From Bacteriovoracaceae bacterium UBA6200 (GTDB taxonomy: Bacteria > Bdellovibrionota > Bacteriovoracia > Bacteriovoracales > Bacteriovoracaceae), in assembly GCA_002422605.1 (NCBI GenBank), contig DISW01000025.1:310001-374000 (forward strand): DNA of 64,000 bases. Reading direction: 5' to 3'. Shown one piece after another: positions 34,151 to 44,693 of the stretch. Position numbers and translations under genes: made by a program. How positions within the stretch are numbered: position 1 is the first letter of the stretch; each line of letters begins with the position of its first letter. Below the pieces are notes generated by a model that made no database searches, had not been told where the DNA came from, and saw nothing but the letters and a program-made list of their open reading frames with translations.

Positions 34151-34684
34151 ATTTATTTTCATAATTTCACAGGCCTTTGGCAGTGGCAAGGCCTGGAAAA
34201 CGACTGGCTCAACTTTAATCAGCTGGCATTCTTTCTTTTTGTATCTTTCTTTGGGTAGGTTAAAAAGTTTATCACTCTTTTCCTTATCTGTTCCGTAGTC
34301 ACAGTCCAAATAAGCATTAAGGAGAGGCTTTAAGGTTTTCTCATCAACAACCTTAACTTCGTAGCGCTCCTGAAGATAAGACCAAAAGCCTACAAACTTA
34401 GGGCTTGTAGCATAGGTTTCGCTAATTTTTACGGGAGTTATTTTTACTTCATCAGTATCGAATTCAATATGATTTTTGAGGTAATTAACACCTTCTGGAT
34501 TTCCATAAACACACAGGACTTCTTTCCCTGTAACTTCAATAAAACTTTGATGATCCAGATTATTTATCGCAACAAATGTCTCATTTAAAATATAGGCCGG
34601 GTTCTTCTTGAAACCAAAATTGAAAGGATCGCATGATGCTAAGAGAGTGAGAAATAAGAGATTGGTGATTAATGTGCCCTTCAT
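34145..34684 (-). CDS. Lipoprotein of unknown function
   Basis: Not recognised. 179 residues with signal peptide and lipobox LTLLASC (Cys18). The mature domain is mixed alpha/beta and carries four cysteines (VLCVYG, LDCDYG, KECQLI, KACEIM), suggesting two disulfides in the periplasm. It is transcribed towards the PilZ gene and divergently from the Hpt-like gene. Confidence 0.7.
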   Translation of the reverse strand: MKGTLITNLLFLTLLASCDPFNFGFKKNPAYILNETFVAINNLDHQSFIEVTGKEVLCVYGNPEGVNYLKNHIEFDTDEVKITPVKISETYATSPKFVGFWSYLQERYEVKVVDEKTLKPLLNAYLDCDYGTDKEKSDKLFNLPKERYKKKECQLIKVEPVVFQALPLPKACEIMKINL

Positions 34685-34714
34685 ATGCGGGATTATGCTC
34701 CATCTAGAAATTTG

Positions 34715-34743
34715 TTGCCACGTTATTGTATTTTTTTCTTAAT
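34715..34743 (+). promoter_or_regulatory. Sigma70-like promoter of the Hpt-like gene
   Basis: TTGCCA (34715-34720), 17 bases, CTTAAT (34738-34743), 4/6 matches in each box with perfect spacing. It excludes an upstream in-frame TTG at 34726 as a start. Confidence 0.4.
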
Positions 34744-34791
34744 CATTCAACTGTCTTACGGAAAAATTTAGACAGACCTCATTTGCCAGTG

Positions 34792-35091
34792 ATGAGGCAT
34801 TCTCCTATTATCCGGCCCATGGATATTCCAATTGAGCTCAAATCTAGATATTTAAAGCGCCGTTTAGAGGAATTAAGCCGTCTAAATCATTCTTTAGAAG
34901 AAGATGATTTTTCTATAGCTCTTAATTTAGGCCATCAGGTGAAAGGGAATGCCGAAACTTTCGAATTGCCGGATATCGGGCGGATTGGTTCCAGGATTGA
35001 ATTGGCCGCCAAAAATAAAAATAAAGAAGAAGTCCAATTATTGGCCCAAGAAATGAAGAATTTTATTGAGAGGGCCCAGTCTTTTCTTTAA
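34792..35091 (+). CDS. Hpt-like histidine phosphotransfer protein
   Basis: 99 residues from ATG 34792, or 90 from ATG 34819; neither has a clear ribosome-binding site. The protein is all-helical with LNLGHQVKGNAETFELPDIGRIGSRIELAAK, matching the Hpt motif HxxKGxxxxxG with the phosphorylated His, except that the usual second Gly is Glu. It would relay phosphate between kinase and regulator proteins; partners in the window are only an orphan response regulator (45047) and a degenerate kinase (22539). Confidence 0.7.
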   Translation: MRHSPIIRPMDIPIELKSRYLKRRLEELSRLNHSLEEDDFSIALNLGHQVKGNAETFELPDIGRIGSRIELAAKNKNKEEVQLLAQEMKNFIERAQSFL

Positions 35092-35186
35092 ATTCCCCGT
35101 CGTTTTGTCCCAATATGCCCCTCTCTAAAATAGTACAAACCATTTATCATGATCTTACTGGACTCTGGAGAGTGGTATTTCGTTTG

Positions 35187-35209
35187 CAAAAGGGATGAAA
35201 CCCCTTTTG
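35187..35209 (+). promoter_or_regulatory. Hairpin touching a ribosome-binding site
   Basis: CAAAAGGG (35187-35194) pairs with CCCTTTTG (35202-35209); loop of seven. The last base is the first G of the GGAG that precedes ATG 35218. It could weakly modulate translation of the small gene downstream. Confidence 0.3.
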
Positions 35210-35217
35210 GAGATATC

Positions 35218-35403
35218 ATGCTGGCAAAAAGAAAATTCGAACAGAAAACGGAATCTAATCAGACAGACCATCGCCTTAAAAAAGAAGCCTTAAGAAAGTA
35301 TCTTGGCCTTGGACTCCTTGAGGAGTCCCGGAAATTTCCTGTTTCACGAATTTTTATTATTAGAAAGGCCTTTAGAGGAGTCGGAGTGTTTCCTGGTTCA
35401 TAG
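35218..35403 (+). CDS. Possible small basic protein (61 aa)
   Basis: Not recognised. Basic and helical (MLAKRKFEQKTESNQTDHRL, then KKEALRKYLGLG). GGAG six bases before the ATG supports translation, but the last 30 bases overlap the convergent gene and the C-terminus has no family features. It may be a spurious frame. Confidence 0.35.
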   Translation: MLAKRKFEQKTESNQTDHRLKKEALRKYLGLGLLEESRKFPVSRIFIIRKAFRGVGVFPGS

Positions 35404-35638
35404 CTTCGATTTTTGTTTTGATTGGTTGATCGGCGCGGGAAGAAATTTCTTTCAGAATCAATTGTCCCTTATTAAAAAAATCTTTCCCATAAACGTCCTG
35501 AGAGAATTCTTCTAAGAGATGATTGACTTCACCTTCTAGTTGAGAGTTTGCAAGAGTTTTCAAATAGACCCGATAAGTCTCTTCTGCTTTCTTGATTTCG
35601 CGTAGTTCTTTGAATTCTCTAAAATCCACAGTGTTCAT
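35372..35638 (-). CDS. Small helical protein (88 aa), unknown
   Basis: Not recognised. Highly charged and helical throughout (REFKELREIKKAEETYRVYL, QDVYGKDFFNKGQLILKEI), no Cys, no signal peptide. ATG 35638 has AAGGGG seven bases upstream; an in-frame TTG lies just before. It is probably a genuine small cytoplasmic protein. Confidence 0.6.
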   Translation of the reverse strand: MNTVDFREFKELREIKKAEETYRVYLKTLANSQLEGEVNHLLEEFSQDVYGKDFFNKGQLILKEISSRADQPIKTKIEAMNQETLRLL

Positions 35639-35939
35639 CAATTCCCCTTCGTATAGGTCCGAACCTTCGTGTCCAGACCCCTCAGCCTCATCTGTCGCAA
35701 GTTTCGCGCCAACCGAGCTAGTAGCTTATTATTTTGTTTTCGAAGCTCTTATAGAAGTTGAAAGGGGATTTCGACAAAGAAATTACGGGGAAAACTTGAG
35801 TTATTGTAAAGATTACTGATGGCGCAGAGTGAAAATACTGAAGAAATTACCGATCTAACTTGGTGCATTTAGGAAATTAAATAAAAGAAAGGGGGCCACT
35901 TAGGACCCCCTTAATGTCACCGACTTTTATTGTCAGCTA
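35639..35939. other. Gene-free stretch
   Basis: No convincing gene in about 300 bases. It holds the terminator of the peroxiredoxin gene at its right end and presumably the promoter of the minus-strand 88-aa gene at its left end. Short frames here look random. Confidence 0.5.
35879..35912 (-). terminator. Rho-independent terminator of the peroxiredoxin gene
   Basis: On the minus strand AAGGGGG pairs with CCCCCTT around a 10-base loop, followed by the T-rich tract TTTCTTTTATTT. It lies 28 bases beyond the peroxiredoxin stop codon. Confidence 0.82.
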
Positions 35940-36524
35940 TTAAGCGTTCTTTTTGAACCATGCTTTTGAACCAGTTGGATCTGGCTTCATAGAATCAGCA
36001 CCTTTTTTCCAGTTAGCTGGGCAAACTTCGCCAGACTTAGCTGTGAATTGGTAAGCTTCAAGAAGACGAAGAGTTTCGTCAACACTACGGCCTACTGAAA
36101 GGTTATTGATAGTTGAGTGTTGGATTACGTTTTGATCGTCAATTAAGAATAGACCGCGAAGAGCAACTTGATCATTCACAAGTACTTCATAATCACGAGC
36201 AACTTTCTTATCAAGATCAGCGATGATTGGGAATTTTACTTCGCCTAATCCGCCGTCATTACGTGGTTGTTTTGTCCAAGCAAGGTGAGAGTGGAAAGAG
36301 TCTACAGAGCATGCAATCAATTCGCAGTTTAATGCTTTAAATTTTTCTGCTGCATCTGAATACGCAATAATCTCAGTAGGACATACGAAAGTGAAGTCTA
36401 AAGGATAGAAGAAAAGAACCTTCCACTTGCCTTTGTAGTCGTCAAGAGAGATTGTTTTGCTTTCACCATTAACGAGGGCTTCTGCTTTAAAATACGGAGC
36501 AGGATTACCAACTAAGCGTGCCAT
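35940..36524 (-). CDS. ahpC: Typical 2-Cys peroxiredoxin (AhpC/Prx1 type)
   Basis: Reduces hydrogen peroxide and organic peroxides. 194 residues from ATG 36524, with AAGGAG six bases upstream. The peroxidatic Cys is in FYPLDFTFVCPTE (about 42-54) and the resolving Cys in GEVCPANWKKG (about 168-178), with the long C-terminus of the Prx1/AhpC subfamily. No ahpF is adjacent; reduction is probably by thioredoxin. It is divergent from clpP across a 228-bp region. Confidence 0.92.
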   Translation of the reverse strand: MARLVGNPAPYFKAEALVNGESKTISLDDYKGKWKVLFFYPLDFTFVCPTEIIAYSDAAEKFKALNCELIACSVDSFHSHLAWTKQPRNDGGLGEVKFPIIADLDKKVARDYEVLVNDQVALRGLFLIDDQNVIQHSTINNLSVGRSVDETLRLLEAYQFTAKSGEVCPANWKKGADSMKPDPTGSKAWFKKNA

Positions 36525-36752
36525 AAGGAACTCCTTAAAAAATACCAATTTCGGAATTGAAACGTGGACCAGAGGAATTTAGACTTAACTGGCAAAAATT
36601 TCAAGACCAACTGTTTCTTATCTGGCCAACTTGGAGAAGAATGCCCATCTTTTTAAAGAGCCGTTAAAAGGTAAAATAACCTCAAGAAATAAAAGAATTA
36701 ACCGATAAGGTTGAACAAAGAAATCAACCATTTGGTAAAAAAAGGACTAAAA

Positions 36753-37370
36753 ATGAACACTCCCATGGGCTATATCCCAAATCCTATTGTTATCGAGCAA
36801 ACTGCGCGTGGTGAGAGACAGTACGATATTTATTCTCGTTTGCTGTTAGATCGCATTATATTTTTAGGAACAGAAGTAAATGATACTGTGGCTAATTTAC
36901 TTGTGGCCCAATTGTTATTCTTAGAACAATCTGATCCTGAAGCGCCGATTCATTTTTACATCAATTCTCCAGGCGGATCTGTTTATGCGGGTCTTGGGAT
37001 TTACGATCTCATGCAACACGTGAGTTGCCCGGTTTATACTTACTGTACGGGTCTTGCTGCTTCGATGGGATCTTTACTGCTACAAGCAGGGGAGCCAGGT
37101 CATCGGTACTCTATGCCTCACTCACGTATCATGATTCACCAGCCTCTGGGCGGTGCTCGTGGACAGGCAACAGATATTGAAATTCAGGCGAGAGAGATTC
37201 TCGATTTGAAAAAGCAGTTGAACAACATTTATGTAAAACACACAGGCCGCAGTTATGAAGAAGTAGAGAAGGCCTGTGATCGTGATAATTATCTGGACCC
37301 GATTCGGGCCAAAGAATTCGGTCTCATTGATAATATTATTGTCCCTAAAGGTAAAACTACAAAAGCTTAA
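36753..37370 (+). CDS. clpP: ATP-dependent Clp protease proteolytic subunit
   Basis: Serine protease that forms the double-heptamer chamber fed by ClpX. 205 residues from ATG 36753, preceded by AAAGGA. The catalytic Ser is in [11 protein letters not shown], His in [11 protein letters not shown], Asp in [31 protein letters not shown] is the typical mature N-terminus. clpX follows after 24 bases. Confidence 0.96.
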   Translation: MNTPMGYIPNPIVIEQTARGERQYDIYSRLLLDRIIFLGTEVNDTVANLLVAQLLFLEQSDPEAPIHFYINSPGGSVYAGLGIYDLMQHVSCPVYTYCTGLAASMGSLLLQAGEPGHRYSMPHSRIMIHQPLGGARGQATDIEIQAREILDLKKQLNNIYVKHTGRSYEEVEKACDRDNYLDPIRAKEFGLIDNIIVPKGKTTKA

Positions 37371-37394
37371 ATCTAGAGCGATAGGAAGACGAAC

Positions 37395-38711
37395 ATGACG
37401 AAAGAAAAAGCAGGCGGATCTTACGGTAGTTTAAATTGTAACTTCTGTGGAAAGTCTCAAAAAGAAGTAAAAAAGCTTATTGCTGGTCCAGGTGTTTATA
37501 TCTGTGATGAATGTATTGAGCTCTGTAATGACATTATCTTTGAGGATTCTGTTAAAACGGTGGCGAAGACTGCAACAGATAACGTGCCTAAACCTCATGA
37601 GATTAAGCTTCACCTTGATCAATATGTGATTGGTCAGGATCGCGCGAAAAAAATTATTTCAGTAGCGGTACATAATCATTATAAGCGTATTGCTTATAAG
37701 GCAGCTTCTCGTGATGAAGATGTTGAGCTTGCTAAGTCAAACATCCTTCTCGCAGGACCTACAGGTTCTGGTAAGACGCTTATTGCTCAATCACTTGCTA
37801 AGTTTCTGAACGTTCCATTTGCGATCGCAGATGCTACGACTCTAACAGAAGCTGGTTACGTGGGTGAGGACGTTGAGAACGTTATTCTTTCTCTCTTACA
37901 AAACTGTGACTTTGATGTTGAACGCGCTCAACGCGGTATTATTTACGTGGATGAGATTGATAAGATTGCCCGTAAATCAGAGAACCCATCTATCACTCGG
38001 GATGTTTCCGGTGAAGGTGTTCAGCAAGCTCTTCTTAAACTTGTTGAAGGTTCAGTTGCCAATGTTCCACCGAAAGGCGGGCGTAAGCATCCTCAGCAGG
38101 AATACATCCAGGTTGATACTCGTAACATTCTCTTTATCTGTGCTGGTGCCTTTGTAGGTTTGGATAAGATTATTGAAAAGAGAATGACGAAATCTAAGTC
38201 TGTGGGTCTTACAGCTAATAATACCAATGAGAAGAAAGAAAAATCTCACTTGGAAAAACTGGGATCTATTGAGCCGGAAGATTTAGTTCGCTTTGGCTTA
38301 ATTCCAGAATTTATCGGACGGTTACCAGTAACTGCAATGTTGGAAGAATTGGATGAAAAGGCCCTGGTCTCTATTTTAACTGAGCCGAAAAACGCCGTAG
38401 TAAAACAGTATCAAAAACTTTTTGATTTTGACGGAATTGATCTGGAATTTACTGATGACGCTATTGTTGAAGTGGCCCGAACAGCGTTAAACCGTAAAAC
38501 CGGGGCCCGTGGACTTCGCGCCATTCTCGAGCAAGTGATGTTGGATGTTATGTATGACCTTCCAGCAAATGAGAAGGTTGCAAAATGTATCATTACTAAA
38601 GAGGCGATAACAGGTGAAGGTAAGCCGATTTTGGAAGAAGGTGAGCGTAAAAAGCGCACTGAAACAAAAGCTGGTGCCAAAGCGGCCAAGAAAATAGAGA
38701 ACGCATCATAG
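37395..38711 (+). CDS. clpX: ClpX unfoldase
   Basis: AAA+ ATPase that recognises, unfolds and threads substrates into ClpP. 438 residues: an N-terminal C4 zinc finger ([11 protein letters not shown], then CDECIELC), Walker [13 protein letters not shown] (about 118), Walker [12 protein letters not shown] (about 182), the ClpP-binding IGF-type loop and sensor-2 [10 protein letters not shown]. The C-terminus ends in a short Lys/Ala-rich tail. It ends with a strong terminator. Confidence 0.96.
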   Translation: MTKEKAGGSYGSLNCNFCGKSQKEVKKLIAGPGVYICDECIELCNDIIFEDSVKTVAKTATDNVPKPHEIKLHLDQYVIGQDRAKKIISVAVHNHYKRIAYKAASRDEDVELAKSNILLAGPTGSGKTLIAQSLAKFLNVPFAIADATTLTEAGYVGEDVENVILSLLQNCDFDVERAQRGIIYVDEIDKIARKSENPSITRDVSGEGVQQALLKLVEGSVANVPPKGGRKHPQQEYIQVDTRNILFICAGAFVGLDKIIEKRMTKSKSVGLTANNTNEKKEKSHLEKLGSIEPEDLVRFGLIPEFIGRLPVTAMLEELDEKALVSILTEPKNAVVKQYQKLFDFDGIDLEFTDDAIVEVARTALNRKTGARGLRAILEQVMLDVMYDLPANEKVAKCIITKEAITGEGKPILEEGERKKRTETKAGAKAAKKIENAS

Positions 38712-38773
38712 TTTTCTTTTTAAGTCTTACACCATAAACAACAAATAACTAGAAGTAATCATTCAAATCAGTC

Positions 38774-38806
38774 GGGCCGGGAAAAAAACTCCCGGCCCTT
38801 TTTTTT
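38774..38806 (+). terminator. Rho-independent terminator after clpX
   Basis: GGGCCGGGA (38774-38782) pairs with TCCCGGCCC (38790-38798), then eight T residues. It separates clpPX from lon. Confidence 0.95.
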
Positions 38807-38893
38807 ATTATTTCATTTTCACTTTCATGGGATAATATTTGGAAGGACCTCATGCAAGAGGTTCGAATGAGACAGTAAGGCGCAGGAGGTGCT

Positions 38894-41302
38894 ATGTCCG
38901 ATAAGAAGTCCGAAGCAGTTAATAACTTCCCACTCCTTCCACTACGAGATGTGATCATCTTTCCACACATGGTAGTGCCTTTATTTGTAGGCCGAGAGAA
39001 ATCCATCTCTGCTCTCGAAAAAGCAGCAAAGAATGGAAACGAATTATTTCTAGTAACCCAAAAAGATGCCTCAGTTCTAAATCCTGAAAGGGAAGATGTT
39101 TATGACATCGGGACTGTGGTTAGCATTATCCAAATGCTAAGGCTTCCGGACAATACGGTAAAAGTATTGATCGAAGGTAAATATCGGGCAAAAATCAAGA
39201 ATTTCCGTTGTGAGAATGATGGATACTACTCTGAAGTAGAGAAGTGTGCAGATGTTGTTGAATCGGATGTTGAAGTTGAAGCTTCAATGAGATCTGTGAA
39301 AAACATCTTCGAACAATATGTGAAGCTTAATAAGAGAATTCCTCCTGAGCTTTTAATGAGCATTTCTTCTATTTCAGATCCTTCACGTCTGGCCGATATT
39401 ATCGTTGCTCACTTGACGATGAAAATCCCTGAAAAACAAGAAATTCTAAATGCAGTTAATGTTGATACTCGTCTTCAACTTCTTCTTGAGAAAATGCAAG
39501 GTGAAATTGAAATCATTAACGTAGAAAAGAGAATCCGTTCTCGTGTGAAAACACAAATGGAAAAATCTCAAAAAGAATACTATCTGAATGAGCAGATGAA
39601 TGCGATTCAGAAAGAGCTTGGCAATAAGGACGAGAAGTCTGACTTAGTTGAAATGGAAGAAAAACTTCGCGCTAAGAAAATGCCTGATGATGCCCGTGAA
39701 AAGGCCACTAAAGAGCTTCGTAAGTTAAAATCAATGTCTCCTATGTCTGCGGAAGCGGCAGTGGTACGTAACTATATCGACTGGATGGTCTCGCTCCCTT
39801 GGGATGAGTACACTCATGACGATAATTCTGTTGCGAAAGCACGCGAGATTCTTGATGAAGATCATTATGGTCTGGATGATGTGAAAGAAAGAATTGTTGA
39901 ATATCTTTCTGTTCGCTCACTTGTAAAAGACGATACTCGCGGAACACTTCTTTGTCTTGCGGGCCCTCCTGGGGTAGGTAAGACATCGATTGCGAAATCT
40001 CTTGCTGAATCTCTTGGACGTAAGTTTGTCCGTATCTCACTTGGTGGCGTACGTGATGAAGCTGAAATCCGCGGACACCGTCGTACATACGTAGGTGCAA
40101 TGCCAGGTAAGATCATCCACGCTCTTAAAAAAGCCGGAACATCTAATCCAGTAATCCTACTTGATGAGATTGATAAAATGTCATCTGACTTCCGTGGTGA
40201 CCCGGGAGCGGCGATGCTTGAAGTATTGGATCCAGGTCAGAACAAGACTTTTGGTGACCATTACATTGAGTGTGAATATGACCTTTCAAAAGTTATGTTC
40301 ATTATGACGGCCAACGATCTTGGTGCTATCCCTGGTCCTCTTCGCGACCGTATGGAAATCATCCATATCGCTGGTTATACACCGGATGAGAAGCAGCAAA
40401 TTGCGAAGAAGTATCTTCTTCCGAAAGCTGTTGAGTCTCACGGCCTTAAAAACTATCCGGTAACATTATCGGATAAAATTTTCTCTACTGTGGTTCGTGG
40501 CTACACTAAAGAAGCTGGTGTTCGTGAGCTTGAACGTTTAATGAACACAATTGCACGTAAGATAGCTACAGAAGTTGTGACTGAAGATATCAAGGAAGGA
40601 CGTAAGTTCTCTGTAACTGAGAAGAACCTTGAAAAATATCTTGGACCTATTAAGTTCGACCGGACAGGAATCGAAGAACAGCCTCAAGTTGGTCTAGTGA
40701 ATGGTCTGGCATGGACTTCAGTAGGTGGGGAACTTCTTCACATTGAAGTAGTAACAGTTCCAGGTACTGGTAAAATCCAGGTAACGGGTAATTTGAAGGA
40801 CGTGATGAGAGAATCAGCTTCGGCGGCTCTTTCTTATGTTCGCTCAATTTCAAACCGCCTTGGTGTAGACCATGAATGGTACTCTAAGAATGATATTCAT
40901 ATCCACGTACCAGATGGGGCAACTCCAAAAGATGGCCCGTCAGCGGGGATCACAATGGCAACAGCTTTAACTTCCGCCATCGCTAATATTCCTGTTCGTC
41001 AGGATGTGGCCATGACTGGTGAGATTTCATTGCGCGGCCGTGTACTTCCGATCGGTGGTCTTAAGGAGAAAATCCTTGCTGCTAAACAGGCCGGAATTAC
41101 GACTGTAATCATTCCGGAGAAGAACAGAAAAGATATCGTAAAAATTCCTGATGAGATCAAAGCAGGAATTGAAATCCGCCCTGTGACTGAAGCGGAAGAA
41201 GTTCTTCGTGTTGCTTTAAATCTTACGAAGCCAGAAGAATTCATGAAAGCGAGAGCGCTTAAGGTTCTTGATGGCGAAGCAAATTTAGAAGTTGCTAACT
41301 AA
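38894..41302 (+). CDS. lon: Lon protease
   Basis: Cytoplasmic ATP-dependent serine protease for damaged and regulatory proteins. 802 residues: N-terminal substrate-binding domain ([20 protein letters not shown]), AAA+ domain with Walker [15 protein letters not shown] (about 355) and ILLDEIDKM, and a C-terminal protease with catalytic Ser in [11 protein letters not shown] and Lys in [20 protein letters not shown] stands four bases before the ATG. Upstream 38807-38893 should hold its promoter. Placing lon beside clpPX is common. Confidence 0.96.
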   Translation: MSDKKSEAVNNFPLLPLRDVIIFPHMVVPLFVGREKSISALEKAAKNGNELFLVTQKDASVLNPEREDVYDIGTVVSIIQMLRLPDNTVKVLIEGKYRAKIKNFRCENDGYYSEVEKCADVVESDVEVEASMRSVKNIFEQYVKLNKRIPPELLMSISSISDPSRLADIIVAHLTMKIPEKQEILNAVNVDTRLQLLLEKMQGEIEIINVEKRIRSRVKTQMEKSQKEYYLNEQMNAIQKELGNKDEKSDLVEMEEKLRAKKMPDDAREKATKELRKLKSMSPMSAEAAVVRNYIDWMVSLPWDEYTHDDNSVAKAREILDEDHYGLDDVKERIVEYLSVRSLVKDDTRGTLLCLAGPPGVGKTSIAKSLAESLGRKFVRISLGGVRDEAEIRGHRRTYVGAMPGKIIHALKKAGTSNPVILLDEIDKMSSDFRGDPGAAMLEVLDPGQNKTFGDHYIECEYDLSKVMFIMTANDLGAIPGPLRDRMEIIHIAGYTPDEKQQIAKKYLLPKAVESHGLKNYPVTLSDKIFSTVVRGYTKEAGVRELERLMNTIARKIATEVVTEDIKEGRKFSVTEKNLEKYLGPIKFDRTGIEEQPQVGLVNGLAWTSVGGELLHIEVVTVPGTGKIQVTGNLKDVMRESASAALSYVRSISNRLGVDHEWYSKNDIHIHVPDGATPKDGPSAGITMATALTSAIANIPVRQDVAMTGEISLRGRVLPIGGLKEKILAAKQAGITTVIIPEKNRKDIVKIPDEIKAGIEIRPVTEAEEVLRVALNLTKPEEFMKARALKVLDGEANLEVAN

Positions 41303-41329
41303 GAAAATCTTTAGAACATCTATTGTTTG

Positions 41330-41361
41330 GGGCCTGGTTGACACCAGGCCCTTCTTTTTTT
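41330..41361 (+). terminator. Rho-independent terminator after lon
   Basis: GGGCCTGGT (41330-41338) pairs with ACCAGGCCC (41343-41351) and is followed by a T-rich tract (TTCTTTTTTT), 28 bases after the lon stop. Confidence 0.93.
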
Positions 41362-41454
41362 GACCTAAATCCTCAATAAAAATTACACACTCTTCATTTT
41401 CAAACTTCTTTTCGGATATGATCTCATCGCCAATTTAACTTCTCAGGAGAGAAT

Positions 41455-44400
41455 ATGAATTCAATGGGTTTCACCGTTAAAGCCTCTATTATTGCCTCAA
41501 TGCTACTAAGTGGTCAGGTCATGGCACAGAGTTTACCGGATGAAATTAATCACACCCAATACCTGAAGGTTTATCAGAATCTAGCTCAGATTCTGGAAGA
41601 AAAAATAAATAAACACGAGGATCTGGCCGCTCGCCAACAACAATTAGAAGATAGCATCACTCAGATGGAGCGCCAGCTGGTTAATCTTCCCGACAGGAAC
41701 AGCGAGCTTAAAGGAATCATTTCTTATAAGCGCCAGGAAATCGGTTCCCTTGAAGAGCATATGCGAAGCCTGGAAAGAGATTTAGAGAGGCTTATAAATG
41801 AAATACGTTATGCGGACCGAATTTTAAGCTCTCTGGATAATGATATTTACCAGGAAGACTTAAGAAATAGAAACTTCAGAAATCGTCGCCAGGCCCAGCA
41901 TCAGCTTGTGGCACGGATCAATGCTGACCTTCAAAAAGAAATTAAAGAAGAGAGGAGCCGCACTCAAAAAGTCGCTCAACTTACCGGTGAAATAAACAAG
42001 GCCGAAAAAGCAATACAAGATTCTGAAAGAGCAAAAGCAGAGCTTCAAAGACAAGTTGATAGAGACAGAGCTGAACTAGGACAAGTGAGAAGTTCTTTAT
42101 CTCAGAATCAATCGGCCCTTTCTGCCAAACAACCGCTTCTTAACGATATAAAAAATCAACTTCCGGCCGTTCGAAGTGAATTGAACTCGCTTCGCTCACA
42201 AATATCCAGCGAAGAGTCCTCCCTTAATCAAAAAAATTCTGAGCTAGCAAGACTGAGAGGAGATCAAGGCGCTGATCATTCTTCAAGAATTCAAAGTCTC
42301 GAGCGAGAAATAAATTCATTAAGTTCTTCCATCCAGGCCAAAAAACGTCAGATGGACTCTCTGGCACAAAGAGAAAACCTCATTAATAGTCAGATCCAAG
42401 CCTTAACAAGTGATATCAAAAAACTCGAATCTGAAATTGCTCGTCTCAATAAAAGAATCGTTGATATGGAAAGAAGTATTAATTCTTTCCCTCAAGAAAT
42501 GAGCAAAATTGATACGAGAATCACGGCCCTAAGAAATGAAATTAACCGCGATACCAACTCTCTAAAGGAGGAAGAAGCGAAGCTTGCTCGTGCTCGAAAT
42601 GAAATTCGAAAAGTCGGACAAGAACTTAAGCGGCAAGAGAACATTCTGGCAGTTGTTACTCAAGAGATGGTAACTTCGGATCAAATACTGATTCGACTAA
42701 ACGGAAATAGAAAAATCGAAGTAGATCGCCGTGATCAGCTGATTCGTTATGAGAACGATGCCCGACGTGAATACAGTTCTACTGAGTCAAGAAGGAATGA
42801 AGCGGAGCGAGTGATAGCGAATTCATTGAATGAAATTCGGTCCAATGAAGACCAGCTTGCTTCAATTGATAGAGAGTTGCCTGTTGCAAAGAGAGATCTT
42901 GGCATACTCATCCCTAAAGTTGTTTCTTCATTAAGCGAGCGCAAGATTGCTCAGAAAAATGCAGACGATGCCAATAACCAATATCGCACTCGCCTGGGAC
43001 TCTATCAGCGCTATCTTTCTGAAGCTCATCAGTTGGGTCAAGAGAAGGCGATTATTGGTGTTAACGATGGAAATAAGGCCGGTGAGAAAGATGCAGTAAA
43101 CACTGCAACTAAGCTTGCAACTGAAAATGCAAAAATAGAAGCGAAGTGGGAAGCCCTACAGCGCGGTTACATCCGCGGGGAGACCATTGGTTATCAGGAG
43201 GGGTATGTTATTGGCCATAATTCATCATATGACCGAGAAAGAGGTGATGCTGAAGGAAATCTTGCCGGTGCCGCTCGCGCCAGAAACTACGCCGATCAGG
43301 TTGTTAAACCGGAAATGTATCAGGAAGAATATGCTCGTCGGTTAAACGATGAGCTACAGCTTAAGAAAACTCTTTCCCGCTTAGTAATTAATGATGAGCT
43401 TTCATCAATCAGCGCCTCATTCTCCCGTGAAGAATCATCGATTCCGGAATTATCAGAAAATGAGATTAATGAATCTCTTAGTATTATAAGCTCTCTCGAT
43501 GGGATGATTGAGCAATCAAAAGCAGAGTTAAAGCAGATTCTTAACCTGCGCGAGAAAATCGCACAGCCAAAAAATGTATATACCATCCCTGCCCCTGGAG
43601 TGAATACTCAGAAGGTAGACTGTGCTGCCGTCTATAAAGGGGTTAAAGATTACCTTGAGGCATGTAAAGGGTCTTATGTTATTCGTTATGAGAATTTATA
43701 TAATGAAGCCCATAAAGGAACTTTTACTCAAAAGTATAGCAGTGTTTTCAATAAACAAATCAGCAATGTTTATGGCCCGGAACTTGTTCGGCTTTATCCG
43801 GGATACTTGGCCGAAGCGACTAGAGTAGGTAAAGACGTAGGAATTGCTGTTGGCAAGAGAGATGTTTATCAGGAGACTTTTGAACGCTCAGAAGCGAATT
43901 CTTATACTCTGAATCTTCCTTCTGAAATTAATCGAGTTGAAGGTGAGTCGATCGAGATGGTTGAAGGTCATCTTAAAACAAATCCCGCTCTGACCCTAAA
44001 TGGTTCTGCGAAACTTAAAGTGACTTCTCCTTATGGAGCGGCTCCGGGAACTGAAGTGGATCTTTTGCTTCCAATTAAAAACGTAGGTGCTCGTGCTTCG
44101 ACCGGGAATGTTCTTGTAAAGCTCACTTCACTTTCATCCAATCTTTCGACTGAAAGAAAAGAATTGCCTCTCCCATCAGTAAGCGGCTTAAGTGGAGCAA
44201 CTCTGGATGTTTTAAAACTTCGCTTGAGTGATAACTCTGTTCCTGGAAACAAAATCACTCTAAAAGGTGAAATCGTTTACCCTGGTCATGATTATGCTTC
44301 TACTCGTACGGAGAAGTTTGAGCTTGAACAAGAAGTGCTGATTAATCCTGAGATTAATATGAACGTCCTTTATGAGAAAACTCCACGTGTTGCGGTCCGG

Positions 44401-44688
44401 GTGATAGGAGTTGTTAAAACTCATGCAGTAGAAGTGAATCTAAATCCTAAGTTCACCGGTGTTGATCAGGGTTATGAAGTTTCGATGGAAGAAGTGGGAA
44501 CAAGTTACGCTACCATTATCGGAAAACCAGAGATGACTAAGGTTTTAGAGCGAGGGCAAGAGCAAAAAGTATTTCTAAACTACAAGCTTAGTAAGTCTGC
44601 TCGAGGAAAAAACATTCTCTTCAAACTCATTATTAAGAATAATGGCCAGGTTATCAGCACTCAAGATATGGCAGTTAAAGCAATTTAA
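41455..44688 (+). CDS. Giant secreted coiled-coil protein
   Basis: 1077 residues, not recognised. A signal peptide ends near VMAQ (about residue 25). About 30-480 is almost uninterrupted coiled coil of heptad-like Glu/Lys/Arg/Leu/Ser sequence. About 570-610 is Gly/Tyr-rich with repeated small motifs (RGETIGYQEGYVIGHN), and a similar YxEA..VGKDVG motif recurs near 790. The C-terminal 260 residues are beta-rich, resembling Ig-like or CARDB-type domains (TEVDLLLPIKNVGARASTG). It could be a periplasmic filament or surface fibre. A strong AGGAGAG site precedes the ATG. Confidence 0.75.
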   Translation: MNSMGFTVKASIIASMLLSGQVMAQSLPDEINHTQYLKVYQNLAQILEEKINKHEDLAARQQQLEDSITQMERQLVNLPDRNSELKGIISYKRQEIGSLEEHMRSLERDLERLINEIRYADRILSSLDNDIYQEDLRNRNFRNRRQAQHQLVARINADLQKEIKEERSRTQKVAQLTGEINKAEKAIQDSERAKAELQRQVDRDRAELGQVRSSLSQNQSALSAKQPLLNDIKNQLPAVRSELNSLRSQISSEESSLNQKNSELARLRGDQGADHSSRIQSLEREINSLSSSIQAKKRQMDSLAQRENLINSQIQALTSDIKKLESEIARLNKRIVDMERSINSFPQEMSKIDTRITALRNEINRDTNSLKEEEAKLARARNEIRKVGQELKRQENILAVVTQEMVTSDQILIRLNGNRKIEVDRRDQLIRYENDARREYSSTESRRNEAERVIANSLNEIRSNEDQLASIDRELPVAKRDLGILIPKVVSSLSERKIAQKNADDANNQYRTRLGLYQRYLSEAHQLGQEKAIIGVNDGNKAGEKDAVNTATKLATENAKIEAKWEALQRGYIRGETIGYQEGYVIGHNSSYDRERGDAEGNLAGAARARNYADQVVKPEMYQEEYARRLNDELQLKKTLSRLVINDELSSISASFSREESSIPELSENEINESLSIISSLDGMIEQSKAELKQILNLREKIAQPKNVYTIPAPGVNTQKVDCAAVYKGVKDYLEACKGSYVIRYENLYNEAHKGTFTQKYSSVFNKQISNVYGPELVRLYPGYLAEATRVGKDVGIAVGKRDVYQETFERSEANSYTLNLPSEINRVEGESIEMVEGHLKTNPALTLNGSAKLKVTSPYGAAPGTEVDLLLPIKNVGARASTGNVLVKLTSLSSNLSTERKELPLPSVSGLSGATLDVLKLRLSDNSVPGNKITLKGEIVYPGHDYASTRTEKFELEQEVLINPEINMNVLYEKTPRVAVRVIGVVKTHAVEVNLNPKFTGVDQGYEVSMEEVGTSYATIIGKPEMTKVLERGQEQKVFLNYKLSKSARGKNILFKLIIKNNGQVISTQDMAVKAI

Positions 44689-44693
44689 TTTGT

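Noticed and set aside
34726..34791. Longer Hpt frame from TTG 34726
   Set aside because: Lies between the -35 and -10 boxes of the candidate promoter and lacks a ribosome-binding site.
35303..35515. 70-residue plus frame over the 88-aa minus gene
   Set aside because: Phe-rich shadow antisense to a better candidate; no ribosome-binding site.
41860..43586. Several minus-strand frames antisense to the coiled-coil gene
   Set aside because: Ser/Arg/Phe-rich shadows created by the repetitive codons of the plus-strand heptads; no ribosome-binding sites.
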